From: Pseudoduganella albidiflava
Lineage (GTDB): Bacteria > Pseudomonadota > Gammaproteobacteria > Burkholderiales > Burkholderiaceae_D
Assembly: GCF_004322755.1 (NCBI RefSeq)
Contig: NZ_CP036401.1
Span: 4,650,001-4,714,000, forward strand
DNA: 64,000 nt
Direction: 5' to 3'
Part shown: positions 50,119 through 58,752 of the stretch, piece by piece
How positions within the stretch are numbered: position 1 is the first letter of the stretch
Layout of the letters: the number at the start of each line of letters is the position of its first letter
Program-made: the position numbers and the translations under genes
Notes under the pieces: generated by a model
Told to the model about the DNA's origin: nothing
Database searches by the model: none
What the model saw: the letters and a program-made list of their open reading frames with translations, nothing else

Positions 50119-51237
50119 ATGACCGCTTCCCACCTCGATAAAGTGATCGACGGCGCCATCGCGCGCCAGCGCATCGTCGGCACCGTCGTGCTGGCCGCGC
50201 GCGACGGCGAGATCGTCTACCGCCGCGCGGCCGGCAGCGCGGACCGCGAACAGGGCATCGCGCTGCGCGAGGATGCCCTGTTCCGCCTGGCTTCCATCAC
50301 CAAGCCGCTGGTCGCCACCGCCGCGCTGAAGCTGGCCGACGAGGAAACCATCGACCTGTCGGCGCCGGTCACGGAATGGCTGCCGGACTTCCGCCCGCGC
50401 CTTCCGGACGGCACCGCACCCGCTATCACGCTGCAGCACCTGCTCACGCACACGGCCGGGCTGTCCTATGGTTTCCTGGAGGCGCCCGACGGCCCGTATC
50501 GCCGGGCGGGGGTTTCCGATGGGCTGGACCAGCCGGGCCTGTCGCTGGCGGAAAACCTGGCGCGCATCGCCTCCTGTCCGCTGGCGTATGCGCCTGGAAC
50601 GGGCTGGCGCTATTCGGTGGCCACGGACGTGCTGGGCGCCGTGCTCCAGGAAGCCACCGGCATGCCCTTGCCGGCGATCGTGCAGCGCGAGGTGACGGGC
50701 CCGCTGCGCATGCGCGACACGGCGTTCCACGTCGTCGACGCGGACCGCCTGGCCGTCCCCTACCGGGACGCCAGGCCCGCCCCGCCCACTCGCATGGCAA
50801 GCGAAGAAGAGGTGCCGTTCATGGAGGGTGTCGCCCGCTTCACGCCGGGGCGGATCTTCGATGCCGCGGCGTATCCGTCCGGCGGTTCCGGCATGGCCGG
50901 CACGGCGGACGATGTCATGCGCTTCCTGCTCAGCCTGAGGACCTCGAACCGGGCGATCCTGCGCGCCGCCGAAGTGGACCGCACCGGCACCGGCGCGATG
51001 ACGCAGGGCCCCGGCTGGGGCTTCGGCTACCTGGGCGCGGTGCTGGGCCACCCGAAGGAAGCGCATTCGCCGCAGTCGGCCGGCACCCTGCAGTGGGGCG
51101 GCGCGTATGGCCATTACTGGTTTGTCGATCCGCTCGCGGACCTGGTCGTGGTGCAGCTCACCAACACCACGTTCGAAGGGATGGCGGGCGCCTTCCCGCG
51201 CGACGTGCGCAACGCCGCGTACAAGGATTTTACCTAG
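50119..51237 (+). CDS. Class C beta-lactamase-like serine hydrolase
   Basis: 372-residue enzyme of the serine beta-lactamase/DD-peptidase (EstB/LovD) group. SxxK motif S59-I-T-K62, a tyrosine motif of the YSV type (GWRYSVATDVLG near residue 173), and a C-terminal GGAYGHYW where HxG/KTG normally lies. There is no signal peptide, so it is probably cytoplasmic and more likely an esterase than a beta-lactamase. AGAAAGG site before ATG 50119. Divergent from the DUF2946 gene. Confidence 0.9.
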   Translation: MTASHLDKVIDGAIARQRIVGTVVLAARDGEIVYRRAAGSADREQGIALREDALFRLASITKPLVATAALKLADEETIDLSAPVTEWLPDFRPRLPDGTAPAITLQHLLTHTAGLSYGFLEAPDGPYRRAGVSDGLDQPGLSLAENLARIASCPLAYAPGTGWRYSVATDVLGAVLQEATGMPLPAIVQREVTGPLRMRDTAFHVVDADRLAVPYRDARPAPPTRMASEEEVPFMEGVARFTPGRIFDAAAYPSGGSGMAGTADDVMRFLLSLRTSNRAILRAAEVDRTGTGAMTQGPGWGFGYLGAVLGHPKEAHSPQSAGTLQWGGAYGHYWFVDPLADLVVVQLTNTTFEGMAGAFPRDVRNAAYKDFT

Positions 51238-51243
51238 GGAAGC

Positions 51244-51786
51244 TTACCGCTCGGCCTTCCACACCTCGCGCTCGACCAGCACCGTATCGGTACCGTCGGT
51301 CAGCCAGATCTGGCCATCCTGGATCGTGCATTGCAGCTGCATGTTCCGCTGCGCCATCTTTTCCAGTGCCGCCGTGGTCTCCGACGGCAGGTTGACGACC
51401 GACACGTTCTTGGCGCGCTCGATCTTGTTGGCGATGTTCTTCCACCAGATCGGGCTGGCCGTGCTGTAGCTGTACACGATCACGTGCCCGGCGCGCCCGG
51501 CACCTTTCAGGATGCGGCGCTCTTCCGGCTGGCCCACCTCGATCCACAGTTCGATCGCGTCGGTCAGGTCCTTCTGCCACAGGTCCGGTTCCTCGACGTC
51601 GAACATGCCCTTGGTGAAGCTAAGCGCCTCGTTGGCGTGGATCGCGAACGCCAGCAGGCGCACCATCATGCGTTCGTCGGTTTCCGACGGGTGGCGCGCC
51701 AGCGTCAGCGTGTGGGTGCCGTAGTAATTGCGGTCCATGTCGGCGATCGACAGTTCCGCCTTATAGATTGTTGCCTTGAGTGCCAT
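51244..51786 (-). CDS. yaeQ: YaeQ family protein
   Basis: 180-residue protein with the YaeQ pattern: MALKATIYKAELSIADMDRN, HTLTLARHPSETDERMMVRL, DLWQKDLTDAIELWIEVGQP. Structures of the family show a PD-(D/E)xK nuclease-like fold; the physiological function is unsettled. Ten bases after purU on the same strand, probably cotranscribed. Confidence 0.95.
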   Translation of the reverse strand: MALKATIYKAELSIADMDRNYYGTHTLTLARHPSETDERMMVRLLAFAIHANEALSFTKGMFDVEEPDLWQKDLTDAIELWIEVGQPEERRILKGAGRAGHVIVYSYSTASPIWWKNIANKIERAKNVSVVNLPSETTAALEKMAQRNMQLQCTIQDGQIWLTDGTDTVLVEREVWKAER

Positions 51787-51796
51787 TGGTACAGTC

Positions 51797-52663
51797 TTAT
51801 TTGAAGATCACGGTGCGGTGTTCGTTCTGCAGCACGCGGTGCTCGACGAACCATTTCACGGCGCGTGCCAGCACCACGCATTCCACGTCGCGGCCGATGG
51901 CGGACAGCGTTTCCGCATCCATCGAATGGTCCACGCGTTCCACGTCCTGCTCGATGATCGGGCCTTCATCCAGGTCGCCCGTGACGAAGTGGGCGGTGGC
52001 GCCGATCAGTTTCACGCCGCGCTGGTGCGCCTGCGCGTAGGGCCGGGCGCCCTTGAAGCTGGGCAGGAAGGAATGGTGGATGTTGATCGCCTTGCCCTTG
52101 AGCTTCGCGCACAGCGACGGCGACAGGATCTGCATGTAGCGCGCCAGCACCACCAGGTCGATATTGTGCGATTCCACCAGGTCGACGATGCGCGCTTCCT
52201 GCGCCAGCTTGGCGCTTTCCGGCGCCCCGGCGGCCAGCGGCAGGTGGTGGAACGGGATGTTGTAGCTGGCCGCCAGCTGGTAGAAATCCATGTGGTTCGA
52301 CACGATGGCCGGGATCTCGACGGGCAGCAGGCCGCTCTTGTAGCGGAACAGCAGGTCGTTCAGGCAATGGCCGATCTTCGACACCATCAGCAGCACGCGC
52401 GGCTTGCGGTGCGCGTCGTGCAGCATCCATTCCAGGCGCAGCGCGGTGGCCAGTTCGGCGAAGTCGGCGCGCAGCACGCTGTCGGCTACCGCGGCATCCT
52501 CGGCGGCGAAGTGCACGCGCATGAAAAAGCGGCAGGTTTCCTGGTCGCCGAACTGCGCCGAATCGATGATGTTGCAGCCGTGCTCGGCAAGAAAGCCGGA
52601 GACGCGGTGGACGATGCCGCGCTGGTCCGGGCAGGAAAGCGTGAGGATGTATTCGGGATGCAT
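51797..52663 (-). CDS. purU: Formyltetrahydrofolate deformylase
   Basis: Releases formate and tetrahydrofolate from 10-formyl-THF, feeding PurT and balancing one-carbon pools. 288 residues: N-terminal ACT domain (LTLSCPDQRGIVHRVSGFLA) and the formyltransferase-like catalytic domain with IVSNHMDFY, VVLARYMQILS, the N-x-H motif in INIHHSFLPSFKGA near residue 230, and the catalytic Asp in TGDLDEGPIIEQD. Start MHPEY at 52663; no strong ribosome site is visible. Confidence 0.96.
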   Translation of the reverse strand: MHPEYILTLSCPDQRGIVHRVSGFLAEHGCNIIDSAQFGDQETCRFFMRVHFAAEDAAVADSVLRADFAELATALRLEWMLHDAHRKPRVLLMVSKIGHCLNDLLFRYKSGLLPVEIPAIVSNHMDFYQLAASYNIPFHHLPLAAGAPESAKLAQEARIVDLVESHNIDLVVLARYMQILSPSLCAKLKGKAINIHHSFLPSFKGARPYAQAHQRGVKLIGATAHFVTGDLDEGPIIEQDVERVDHSMDAETLSAIGRDVECVVLARAVKWFVEHRVLQNEHRTVIFK

Positions 52664-52923
52664 GGTCAGGTGAGCTAAAAGTCGGCCGGATGCGCCGGCG
52701 AAGAGCGCTATTGTCGCACGAACGGCAGAGCATACCAATATGGCAAGGGCGCGCCTGCATTATGGCGCCAGGCCTATACTCGAACGCAGGTAACAGGCAG
52801 CCGCCGCGCGGCGCGTTGACGAAAATGCATCGGGCCAGGATGTACCGGGCCGGGATGCATGGACAACAATGCGTTGGACCGAAAACCTGCGCGGCATCTC
52901 AACACACAACAGGAGAGCCACCC

Positions 52924-53532
52924 ATGACCACCAACAGCAAAGATCCCGTCCCGATGCCGAGCAGCGGCAACCACCCGCCGATCGGCATGCCGCGCAGCAG
53001 CCAGGACGCGCAGTCCAAGGATGCCGTCGCCCTGCTCACCGCCGACCATGACAAGGTCAAGCAACTGTTCCGCGAATACGAGCGGCTGCAGAACATCGGC
53101 GACATCAGCCTGAAGGCCGACCTGGCCTTGCAGATCTGCATGGAACTGGAAATCCACACGATGATCGAAGAGGAAATCTTCTACCCTGCCGTGCGCGCCG
53201 AAACCGGCGACGAGGACATGGTGCGCGATGCCATCCAGGAACACGCCGAGGCGAAGGAGCTGATCGCCCATATCCAGGGCATGTCCGGCGACGATCCGGA
53301 CCTCGACAGCACCGTGGCCATGCTGCGCAAGGCGATCGAACACCATGTGCAGGAAGAGGAGCAGGAAATGTTCCCGCAGGCGCGCCAGGGTGGCGCGGAC
53401 CTCACGGCGCTATGCGAACAGCTGGCCGACCGCAAGGAGCAGCTGGAACACGATATGGGTGCGCGCCCGTTGCGCAGCGGCACCCGGGAAGCCGTCGGCG
53501 AACGCTCCGCCATCGGCAAGGCCGATTCCTGA
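52924..53532 (+). CDS. Hemerythrin-domain protein
   Basis: 202-residue cytoplasmic protein with a four-helix hemerythrin HHE domain binding a di-iron site: HDKVKQLFREYERL near residue 43, EIHTMIEEEIFYPAV near residue 78, EHAEAKELIAHI near residue 105, and HHVQEEEQEMFPQA near residue 140. Leading and trailing about 40 residues are disordered-looking. AGGAGAG ribosome site. Such proteins handle oxygen, NO or iron under oxidative stress; placement beside KGG and Dps genes fits this. Confidence 0.92.
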   Translation: MTTNSKDPVPMPSSGNHPPIGMPRSSQDAQSKDAVALLTADHDKVKQLFREYERLQNIGDISLKADLALQICMELEIHTMIEEEIFYPAVRAETGDEDMVRDAIQEHAEAKELIAHIQGMSGDDPDLDSTVAMLRKAIEHHVQEEEQEMFPQARQGGADLTALCEQLADRKEQLEHDMGARPLRSGTREAVGERSAIGKADS

Positions 53533-53619
53533 CCTGACGCCGGAACTTACGCGACGACCTCCTCCTCTAACCACACGAAGCGGCCGACCTTGCCGCTTCG
53601 GCGTCCGGGCCGCGGCCCG

Positions 53620-53940
53620 GTTTCGATTCATTCGATCGATCGATACTTCGAGCCATATCGTTAATTCGAGCCATATCGATACTTCGAGCCTTATCGATAC
53701 TTCGAGCGATATCGATGCTTCGAGCCTTATCGATACTTCGAGCCTTTCGGGTCATTGATCCATTTGACTCGTTGATCCATTTGACTCGTTGATCCTTTCG
53801 ATTCATCCGGTTCATGCGGGTCGACCGGCATGAGTCGAATGGTGCGATTCGACCGGTGCGATTCGACCGGTGCGATTCGAGTGGCTTGATCGACTGATTG
53901 ATCGACTGGATCGATTCGATCCTTGGATTCGATTCTTAGA
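53620..53940. repeat. Compound TCGA-rich minisatellite block
   Basis: Successive arrays: about six copies of TATCGATACTTCGAGCC (53641-53747), then GATCCATTTGACTCGTT x2-3, then CGATTCGACCGGTG x3, then TTGATCGACTGA-type units. No gene; a weak repetitive minus-strand frame is an artefact of the repeat. Confidence 0.88.
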
Positions 53941-53954
53941 GAGAGAGGTGACAC

Positions 53955-54308
53955 ATGGCTACACATAACGGCAACGAAGCGGGAACGGAACAGCGGTCCG
54001 AACCGGACAAGGGGAACAGCCAGCGGTCGGAGGTGCCGGGCGGCGGAAAAAGTGCCAGCAAACGGGGTTTTGCCGCAATGGACGAGGCAACCCAGCGGAT
54101 GATCGCCAGCAAGGGGGGGCAGGCCGCCCACCAGAAAGGCACGGCGCACGAATTCGATTCCGAGGAAGCGCGCCGCGCCGGCCAGAAAGGCGGCGAGGCG
54201 GTCAGCAGGGATCGCGAGCACATGGCGGAAATCGGCCGCAAGGGCGGTGAAAGCCGCCAGTCGGCCAGCCGGCTGGCGCGCCAGGGGGCCAAGGAAGAAA
54301 AGCGCTGA
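53955..54308 (+). CDS. KGG-repeat stress protein
   Basis: 117-residue very hydrophilic protein with the KGG motif family signature (con-10/general stress protein type): MIASKGGQAAH near residue 49, ARRAGQKGGEAVS near residue 71, IGRKGGESR near residue 92. Members are small, unstructured and induced by desiccation or general stress; mechanism unknown. GAGAGAGG ribosome site just after the minisatellite block, so its promoter must lie in or near the repeats. Confidence 0.88.
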   Translation: MATHNGNEAGTEQRSEPDKGNSQRSEVPGGGKSASKRGFAAMDEATQRMIASKGGQAAHQKGTAHEFDSEEARRAGQKGGEAVSRDREHMAEIGRKGGESRQSASRLARQGAKEEKR

Positions 54309-54813
54309 CCGTCCGAAGGCCGCGCCACGCCGGCGCATCCACATCACGGCGGGCCCGGGGATCTTCCCGGTGCCCGCCGCTCTCCCGCCGCCGCAACCGT
54401 CTTGCGCGGGTAGTCATCTATTGGCATGTCCTCTACCTGCATGACGTACACCTGCATGACCTCCCACCTGCATGACCTCCACCAGCATGTTCCACCAGCC
54501 CTTCGTCTGCCGGCAAGTCGTCCGCCAGCATGATCTCTACCAGCATGCTGGCGGCCAGCGTGCTTCGCCGCATGCCCTCCCCCTACGTCTTTTCCTCCAC
54601 GTCTCCCCCCCGAGTCTCCGCCCCGGCATGTCCCGCGATTGCCCCGTTTATATTTGCCGCGGTCCACGCATGCGCCGCAGGTGTTCGTGCGCGGAATCCG
54701 CCTGCGCGCGGGGCGTCTCCCCCTTCCGGGAGTGGTGGACCCTGCCCGCACGGTTCATCACGCCATTTCATTGTCTGCGATACAATGAATTTCCACATTC
54801 AGAAGAGGCAGAC
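54309..54813. other. Non-coding spacer with CCTGCATGACC repeats
   Basis: 505 bp between KGG and Dps genes. From 54429 to about 54490 four copies of a CACCTGCATGACCTCC-type 15-16-mer, decaying into CCAGCATG units to about 54560. Minus-strand open frames here are low-complexity and not credible. A TACAAT -10-like hexamer at 54780-54785 probably belongs to the dps promoter. Confidence 0.6.
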
Positions 54814-55317
54814 ATGAACGACCAGGCACAACAGGACGCACTGAAAACGCCAACCGACCTCGGCAACAAAGCCCGCAAGGAAGTGGCTGAAGGCTTGAAC
54901 GCGCTGCTGGCGGACACCTTCGCGCTGTACATCAAATGCAAGAACTTCCACTGGCACGTGAGCGGTCCGCACTTCCGCTCCTACCACCTGCTGCTCGACG
55001 AGCAGGCCACCGCGATCTACGCGATGCTGGACCCGATCGCCGAGCGCGTACGCAAGCTGGGCGGTACCACGATCCGCTCGATCAGGCATATTTCGGAACT
55101 GCAGCGCATCAAGGACAACGACGCGCCATTCGTCGACGCGATCGCCATGCTCGACGAGCTGCGCAACGACAACCAGGCGCTGGTGAAATCCATGCGCGAA
55201 GTCCACGACGTGTGCGACGAAGACCAGGATATCGCCACGGCCAGCCTGCTGGAAAACTGGATCGACGAAGCGGAACAGCGCATCTGGTTCCTGTTCGAAT
55301 CGACCCGTACCGCCTGA
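54814..55317 (+). CDS. dps: Dps-family DNA-protection ferritin
   Basis: 167-residue protein forming a dodecameric mini-ferritin that oxidises and stores iron and shields DNA in starvation or peroxide stress. The inter-subunit ferroxidase ligands are visible: KCKNFHWHVSGPHF near residue 45 (His) and LLLDEQATAIYAMLDPIAER (Asp, Glu). GAAGAGG site before ATG 54814. Followed by a GC-rich terminator. Confidence 0.95.
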   Translation: MNDQAQQDALKTPTDLGNKARKEVAEGLNALLADTFALYIKCKNFHWHVSGPHFRSYHLLLDEQATAIYAMLDPIAERVRKLGGTTIRSIRHISELQRIKDNDAPFVDAIAMLDELRNDNQALVKSMREVHDVCDEDQDIATASLLENWIDEAEQRIWFLFESTRTA

Positions 55318-55323
55318 TGGCAA

Positions 55324-55354
55324 GCCGCCGGCCCGCGGGCCGGCAGCGCTTTTC
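55324..55354 (+). terminator. Terminator between dps and modE
   Basis: Stem GCCGGCCC/GGGCCGGC (2-base loop, 55327-55344) followed by a short CTTTTCCC tail; lies between convergent dps and modE. Confidence 0.65.
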
Positions 55355-55404
55355 CCTTCCCGTCGACCGAGCCCCCTCGGCTTGGTTCGTCTCCCCGGCT
55401 GCCG

Positions 55405-56223
55405 CTACAACACGCCGATGATCACGCTGGAGGCCTTGAACAGCGCGGTCGCCGGCATGCCGGCAACCAGTTCCAGGCCTTCCGCGCTGTCGCGCGTCAC
55501 GGTCGCCGCGATCGTGCCGCCCCCCGGCAGCGCGATCGTCACCTCCGCATTCACGGCGCCCGGCACCACGCGCGCCACGGTACCGGCCAGCTGGTTGCGC
55601 GCCGACAGTTTCGCGCCCTCCAGCCCGGCCGCGACGATCACCGACGACGCCTTCACCAGCGCGAAGGCCTGCGTGCCCGGCGCCAGGCCCAGGCTTGCCG
55701 CGCTTTCATGCGTGACCACCGCCACGATGCGCTGGTCGCCGACAATGCGCAGCACGACTTCATCGTTGACGGCGCCGCGCGTCACCTTTTCGACGGTACC
55801 GAGGAACTGGTTGCGCGCGCTGGTTTTCATGTTCATCACCTGTAGGAGATCGATGTCGGGCAAACCCTCCGCATCCTGGTTGCGGCCCAGCTGTTCGATG
55901 AAGCGGCGATGCGCGTCTTCCAGCCTCCGGAACTGCGCCACCAGTTGCCCGCCCCTTTCCGTCAGCCGCGTGCCGCCGCCGCCCTTGCCGCCGGCCAGCC
56001 GCTCGACCAGCGGCGTGCCGGCCAGGTTGTTCATGGCGTCCACCGCATCCCATGCGCCCTTGTAGCTCATGCCCACCGCCTTGGCCGCCTGCGTGATGGA
56101 GCCGTGCCGGGCGATCGCGGCCAGCAGCGCGATGCGGTCCGGCCCGCCCAGGTGGCGCCCCCCGGCGCTCAGCCAAAGCTTGCCGTGCAATTCCAGGGGG
56201 CCGGGTGTCAGCGAATCCGTCAT
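55405..56223 (-). CDS. modE: ModE molybdate-responsive regulator
   Basis: 272-residue regulator that binds molybdate and represses molybdate-transport genes. LysR-like N-terminal helix-turn-helix (ALLAAIARHGSITQAAKAVG near residue 33; MSYKGAWDAVDAMN), then two TOBE/Mop domains (about 130-200, SARNQFLGTVEKV; about 205-272, SARNQLAGTVARV) that form the oxyanion sites. Overlaps modC by 4 bp. The operator at 57664-57687 fits its known target. Confidence 0.95.
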   Translation of the reverse strand: MTDSLTPGPLELHGKLWLSAGGRHLGGPDRIALLAAIARHGSITQAAKAVGMSYKGAWDAVDAMNNLAGTPLVERLAGGKGGGGTRLTERGGQLVAQFRRLEDAHRRFIEQLGRNQDAEGLPDIDLLQVMNMKTSARNQFLGTVEKVTRGAVNDEVVLRIVGDQRIVAVVTHESAASLGLAPGTQAFALVKASSVIVAAGLEGAKLSARNQLAGTVARVVPGAVNAEVTIALPGGGTIAATVTRDSAEGLELVAGMPATALFKASSVIIGVL

Positions 56224-56918
56224 GGCGCTTCCTTCATCGTGATGTTTGCCGCGACTTCCGGCAGGATGGCGCCATCGGCCATCGTCAGGACATGGCCGCC
56301 GAACGCGACGGCATCGTCCGGGTCGTGCGTGATCATCAGCATGGGAATGTCCAGCCGGCGCTGCAGGGCATCGAGTTCGGCGCGCATGCGTATGCGCAGC
56401 GCCGGATCGAGCGCGGCGAACGGCTCGTCGAGCAGCAGCGCGGCCGGCTCGGCGATCAGTGCCCTGGCCAGCGCCACGCGCTGCCGCTGGCCGCCGGACA
56501 ACTGGTCCGGCAACTGCAGCGCCACCGGCGCGAGCCCGAATGCCTCCAGCCAGTAGGCGATCGCCGCGCCGTCGGCATTGCGGGGCGGATTGAACAGGCC
56601 GCGGCGCAAGCCGAACGCGATGTTCTGCCGCACGTTCAGGTGGGGAAACAGCGCGTAATCCTGGAACAGGTACCCCACATTGCGCCGCTGCGGCGGCACG
56701 TCGATGCCGTTGGCGCTGTCGAACAGCACGCGGCCCGCCAGCTCGACATGGCCGGCATCGGGCCGGACCAGCCCGGCCACGGCCTTCAACATCTGGCTCT
56801 TGCCCGCGCCGGAAGCGCCATAGATGACCACGCGCTGGCTGTCCGAGGTAAAACGGGCGTCGAGCCGGAACGTCCGGTTGCCGGCACGCAGCGTGGTATC
56901 GATGTGCACGCGGATCAT
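56220..56918 (-). CDS. modC: Molybdate ABC transporter ATP-binding protein, short form
   Basis: 232-residue ATPase energising molybdate uptake. Walker A GASGAGKS near residue 34, Q-loop YLFQDYALFPHL, signature LSGGQRQRVALARAL near residue 140, Walker B ALLLDEPFAALD, H-loop MITHD. The usual C-terminal TOBE domain of ModC (about 120 further residues) is missing, so substrate sensing may rest on ModE alone. Start overlaps modB by 4 bp and the end overlaps modE. Confidence 0.93.
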   Translation of the reverse strand: MIRVHIDTTLRAGNRTFRLDARFTSDSQRVVIYGASGAGKSQMLKAVAGLVRPDAGHVELAGRVLFDSANGIDVPPQRRNVGYLFQDYALFPHLNVRQNIAFGLRRGLFNPPRNADGAAIAYWLEAFGLAPVALQLPDQLSGGQRQRVALARALIAEPAALLLDEPFAALDPALRIRMRAELDALQRRLDIPMLMITHDPDDAVAFGGHVLTMADGAILPEVAANITMKEAP

Positions 56919-57586
56919 GGCAGCGCCTTCCGCGGCGGCGCCAGCCGGCTGGCCAGCACCAGCACGGCCACGCAGGCCACCGAGGTGACCAGCACCAGCA
57001 GGTTGGCGGTATCGTCCTGGCCGGCCTGCACGGCTTCGTAGACGGCGATCGACAGGGTCTGCGTCTGGCCGGGAATGCTGCCCGCCACCATCAGCGTGGC
57101 ACCGAATTCGCCCATCGAACGGGCGAATGCCAGCAGGGTTCCGGCCAGCACGCCGCGCCAGGCCAGCGGCAGCGTCACGCGCAGGAACACGCCGGCGCCC
57201 GAGACGCCCAGCACGCGGGCGGCCTGCTCCAGCTGGGGATCGACCGTCTCGAAGGCGGAGCGGGCACCCTTCAGCACCAGCGGGAAGGCGACCACGGCCG
57301 CGGCGATCACGGCCGCCTGCCAGGTAAAGATCAGGTTGATGCCGAACGTGGCGTGCAGCCAGCCGCCCAGCGGGCCATTGCGGCCGATCACGACCAGCAG
57401 GTAATAGCCCAGCACCGTGGGCGGCAGCACCATCGGCAAGGTCAGCAGCGCATCGAGCAGTTCGCGGCCGGGAAAACGCCGCCGTGCCAGCACCCAGCCG
57501 ATGGCCACGCCGAACACCAGGTCGATCAGCGTGGCGCACAGCGCCACCTTCAGCGACAGGCCGAGGGCGATCCAGGCATCGGCCAT
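56915..57586 (-). CDS. modB: Molybdate ABC transporter permease
   Basis: 223-residue inner-membrane permease with five to six helices. The EAA loop is LEQAARVLGVSGAGVFLRVT near residue 120; other ModB features are LPMVLPPTVLGYYLLVVIGR and FARSMGEFGATLMVAG. ATG 57586 has no ribosome site of its own but overlaps the stop of a 15-codon upstream ORF (57586-57633), suggesting translational coupling. Longer in-frame extensions would run through the ModE box and are rejected. modA is not adjacent. Confidence 0.92.
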   Translation of the reverse strand: MADAWIALGLSLKVALCATLIDLVFGVAIGWVLARRRFPGRELLDALLTLPMVLPPTVLGYYLLVVIGRNGPLGGWLHATFGINLIFTWQAAVIAAAVVAFPLVLKGARSAFETVDPQLEQAARVLGVSGAGVFLRVTLPLAWRGVLAGTLLAFARSMGEFGATLMVAGSIPGQTQTLSIAVYEAVQAGQDDTANLLVLVTSVACVAVLVLASRLAPPRKALP

Positions 57587-57633
57587 CAGGGCGGCGCGCT
57601 GGCGAAAGGCGGGAACAAAGCTGGCTGGCGCAT
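57586..57633 (-). CDS. Putative 15-residue leader ORF coupled to modB
   Basis: ATG 57633, preceded by GAGG at good spacing, encodes MRQPALFPPFASAPP and stops at TGA overlapping the modB ATG (TGATG). It may supply the ribosome site that modB lacks. No homologue known to me; real translation is inferred. Confidence 0.4.
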   Translation of the reverse strand: MRQPALFPPFASAPP

Positions 57634-57663
57634 GGAACCTCGTGGGGACGGAAAACGGAAAAC

Positions 57664-57687
57664 CGTAATATAGCTGAATATATAGCG
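57664..57687 (-). promoter_or_regulatory. ModE operator upstream of modB
   Basis: Imperfect inverted repeat CGTAATATA-N6-TATATAGCG (plus strand), matching the TATATA half-site pattern of ModE boxes. It lies 78 bp upstream of the modB start in an AT-rich promoter region, so modB-modC-modE should be autoregulated. Confidence 0.75.
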
Positions 57688-57802
57688 TTGGATATACTGC
57701 TGACTTCATATGCTATATGCCAGCCATATGGCGCCGGATGATCGAGCCTGATGTCAGCGTACGATCAGCCGACTGCAGGGCGCAGCCGGCGCGGCCGCGG
57801 CG

Positions 57803-58654
57803 CTACGCCATTTCGATGGCCAGGCCGCCCTCCAGCAGCGGCCGCCGGAGGATGTGATAGACCGCCGCATCGAAGCGGGCGGCGCCGCGCTTCTTCTTCA
57901 GCTTGCCGGTACCGAGGTAGCACCAGTTATCGACCAGCTGCCGCTGCCGCAAGCCGTCCGATTCCTCGACGATCGCGATCGGCCCGTCGTAGGGCCAGCG
58001 CTGGACCAGCATATGCCCCAGCGCCGCCTGCAGCCGCGCGCCGTGATCGGCCAGGCTTTCCTCGCCGGTGCAGCCGCCGCGGCAGCGCGCGATCTGCCGC
58101 GCGAAGCAGGGCCGGCCGGGGCTGCCCTTTTCCAGTCCCGTCAGCACCGAGCACAGGCTGGCCGCCTGCGCCACGTTCTTCAGCGTTTCCTGCGCCGCCT
58201 TCCTGGTGCCGAACAGGCCATACAGGCCGTCGGTGCCACCGAAATCCACCTCTTTCGCGAAGACGATCTCCGGCCGGTGGCCGCGCAGCGCGATCGAGCA
58301 CATGTCGCGCTGCTGGCGCAGCTTGACGTTGAACACGGGCTGGTGCTCGCGGATCAGCATCGCTTCGCGCAGCAGCGCGCCCAGTTCGCCGCCGGTGCGT
58401 TCGAAGTCGATGTGGCGGGTGCGCGCCAGCATCTGCGCTTCCTCGGGCGTGCGCAGGTGCGACAGCACGCGGTGGCGCAGGTTGACGCTCTTGCCGATAT
58501 AGATCGGCGTGGCGGCTTCGTCGCGGAAGATATAGATGCCCGGCTGCTGCGGCAGGACATCGATGCAGTCGCGAGGAATGTGCGACGGATAGTTGAACAG
58601 GAGTGCGGGATCGGCGCGGATCAGCAGTCCCACTGAATTGACATGGGTGCGCAT
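57803..58654 (-). CDS. cho: Cho-type excinuclease (UvrC homologue)
   Basis: 283-residue endonuclease making the 3' incision in nucleotide excision repair as an alternative to UvrC. GIY-YIG domain near residue 40 (LPQQPGIYIFRDE then PIYIGKSVNLRHRVLSHL) with catalytic Glu further on (LLREAMLIREHQPVFNVKL). The C-terminal half has the Cho-type cysteine cluster (CFARQIARCRGGCTG), and no UvrC RNase H-like endonuclease domain follows. Length is close to E. coli Cho. ATG 58654 is chosen for its purine-rich upstream region. Confidence 0.88.
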   Translation of the reverse strand: MRTHVNSVGLLIRADPALLFNYPSHIPRDCIDVLPQQPGIYIFRDEAATPIYIGKSVNLRHRVLSHLRTPEEAQMLARTRHIDFERTGGELGALLREAMLIREHQPVFNVKLRQQRDMCSIALRGHRPEIVFAKEVDFGGTDGLYGLFGTRKAAQETLKNVAQAASLCSVLTGLEKGSPGRPCFARQIARCRGGCTGEESLADHGARLQAALGHMLVQRWPYDGPIAIVEESDGLRQRQLVDNWCYLGTGKLKKKRGAARFDAAVYHILRRPLLEGGLAIEMA

Positions 58655-58752
58655 CCCGCCATGATACGGCCGGGCAATATGGCCAGGCAAGATCGAAATA
58701 CGCCGCTGTAAGATATGGCTGTAAGGTAGGGCTGTGGTACAGTCTCGCCGCC

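Noticed and set aside
53567..53815. Repetitive minus-strand peptide (KARSID/IARSID repeats)
   Set aside because: Direct translation of the minisatellite; no start context and no conserved family.
53620..53940. Possible CRISPR array
   Set aside because: Repeats are short, contiguous and without unique spacers; no cas genes.
54344..54751. Minus-strand frame rich in Arg/Gly opposite the KGG-dps spacer
   Set aside because: Low-complexity translation of GC-rich and repeat DNA.
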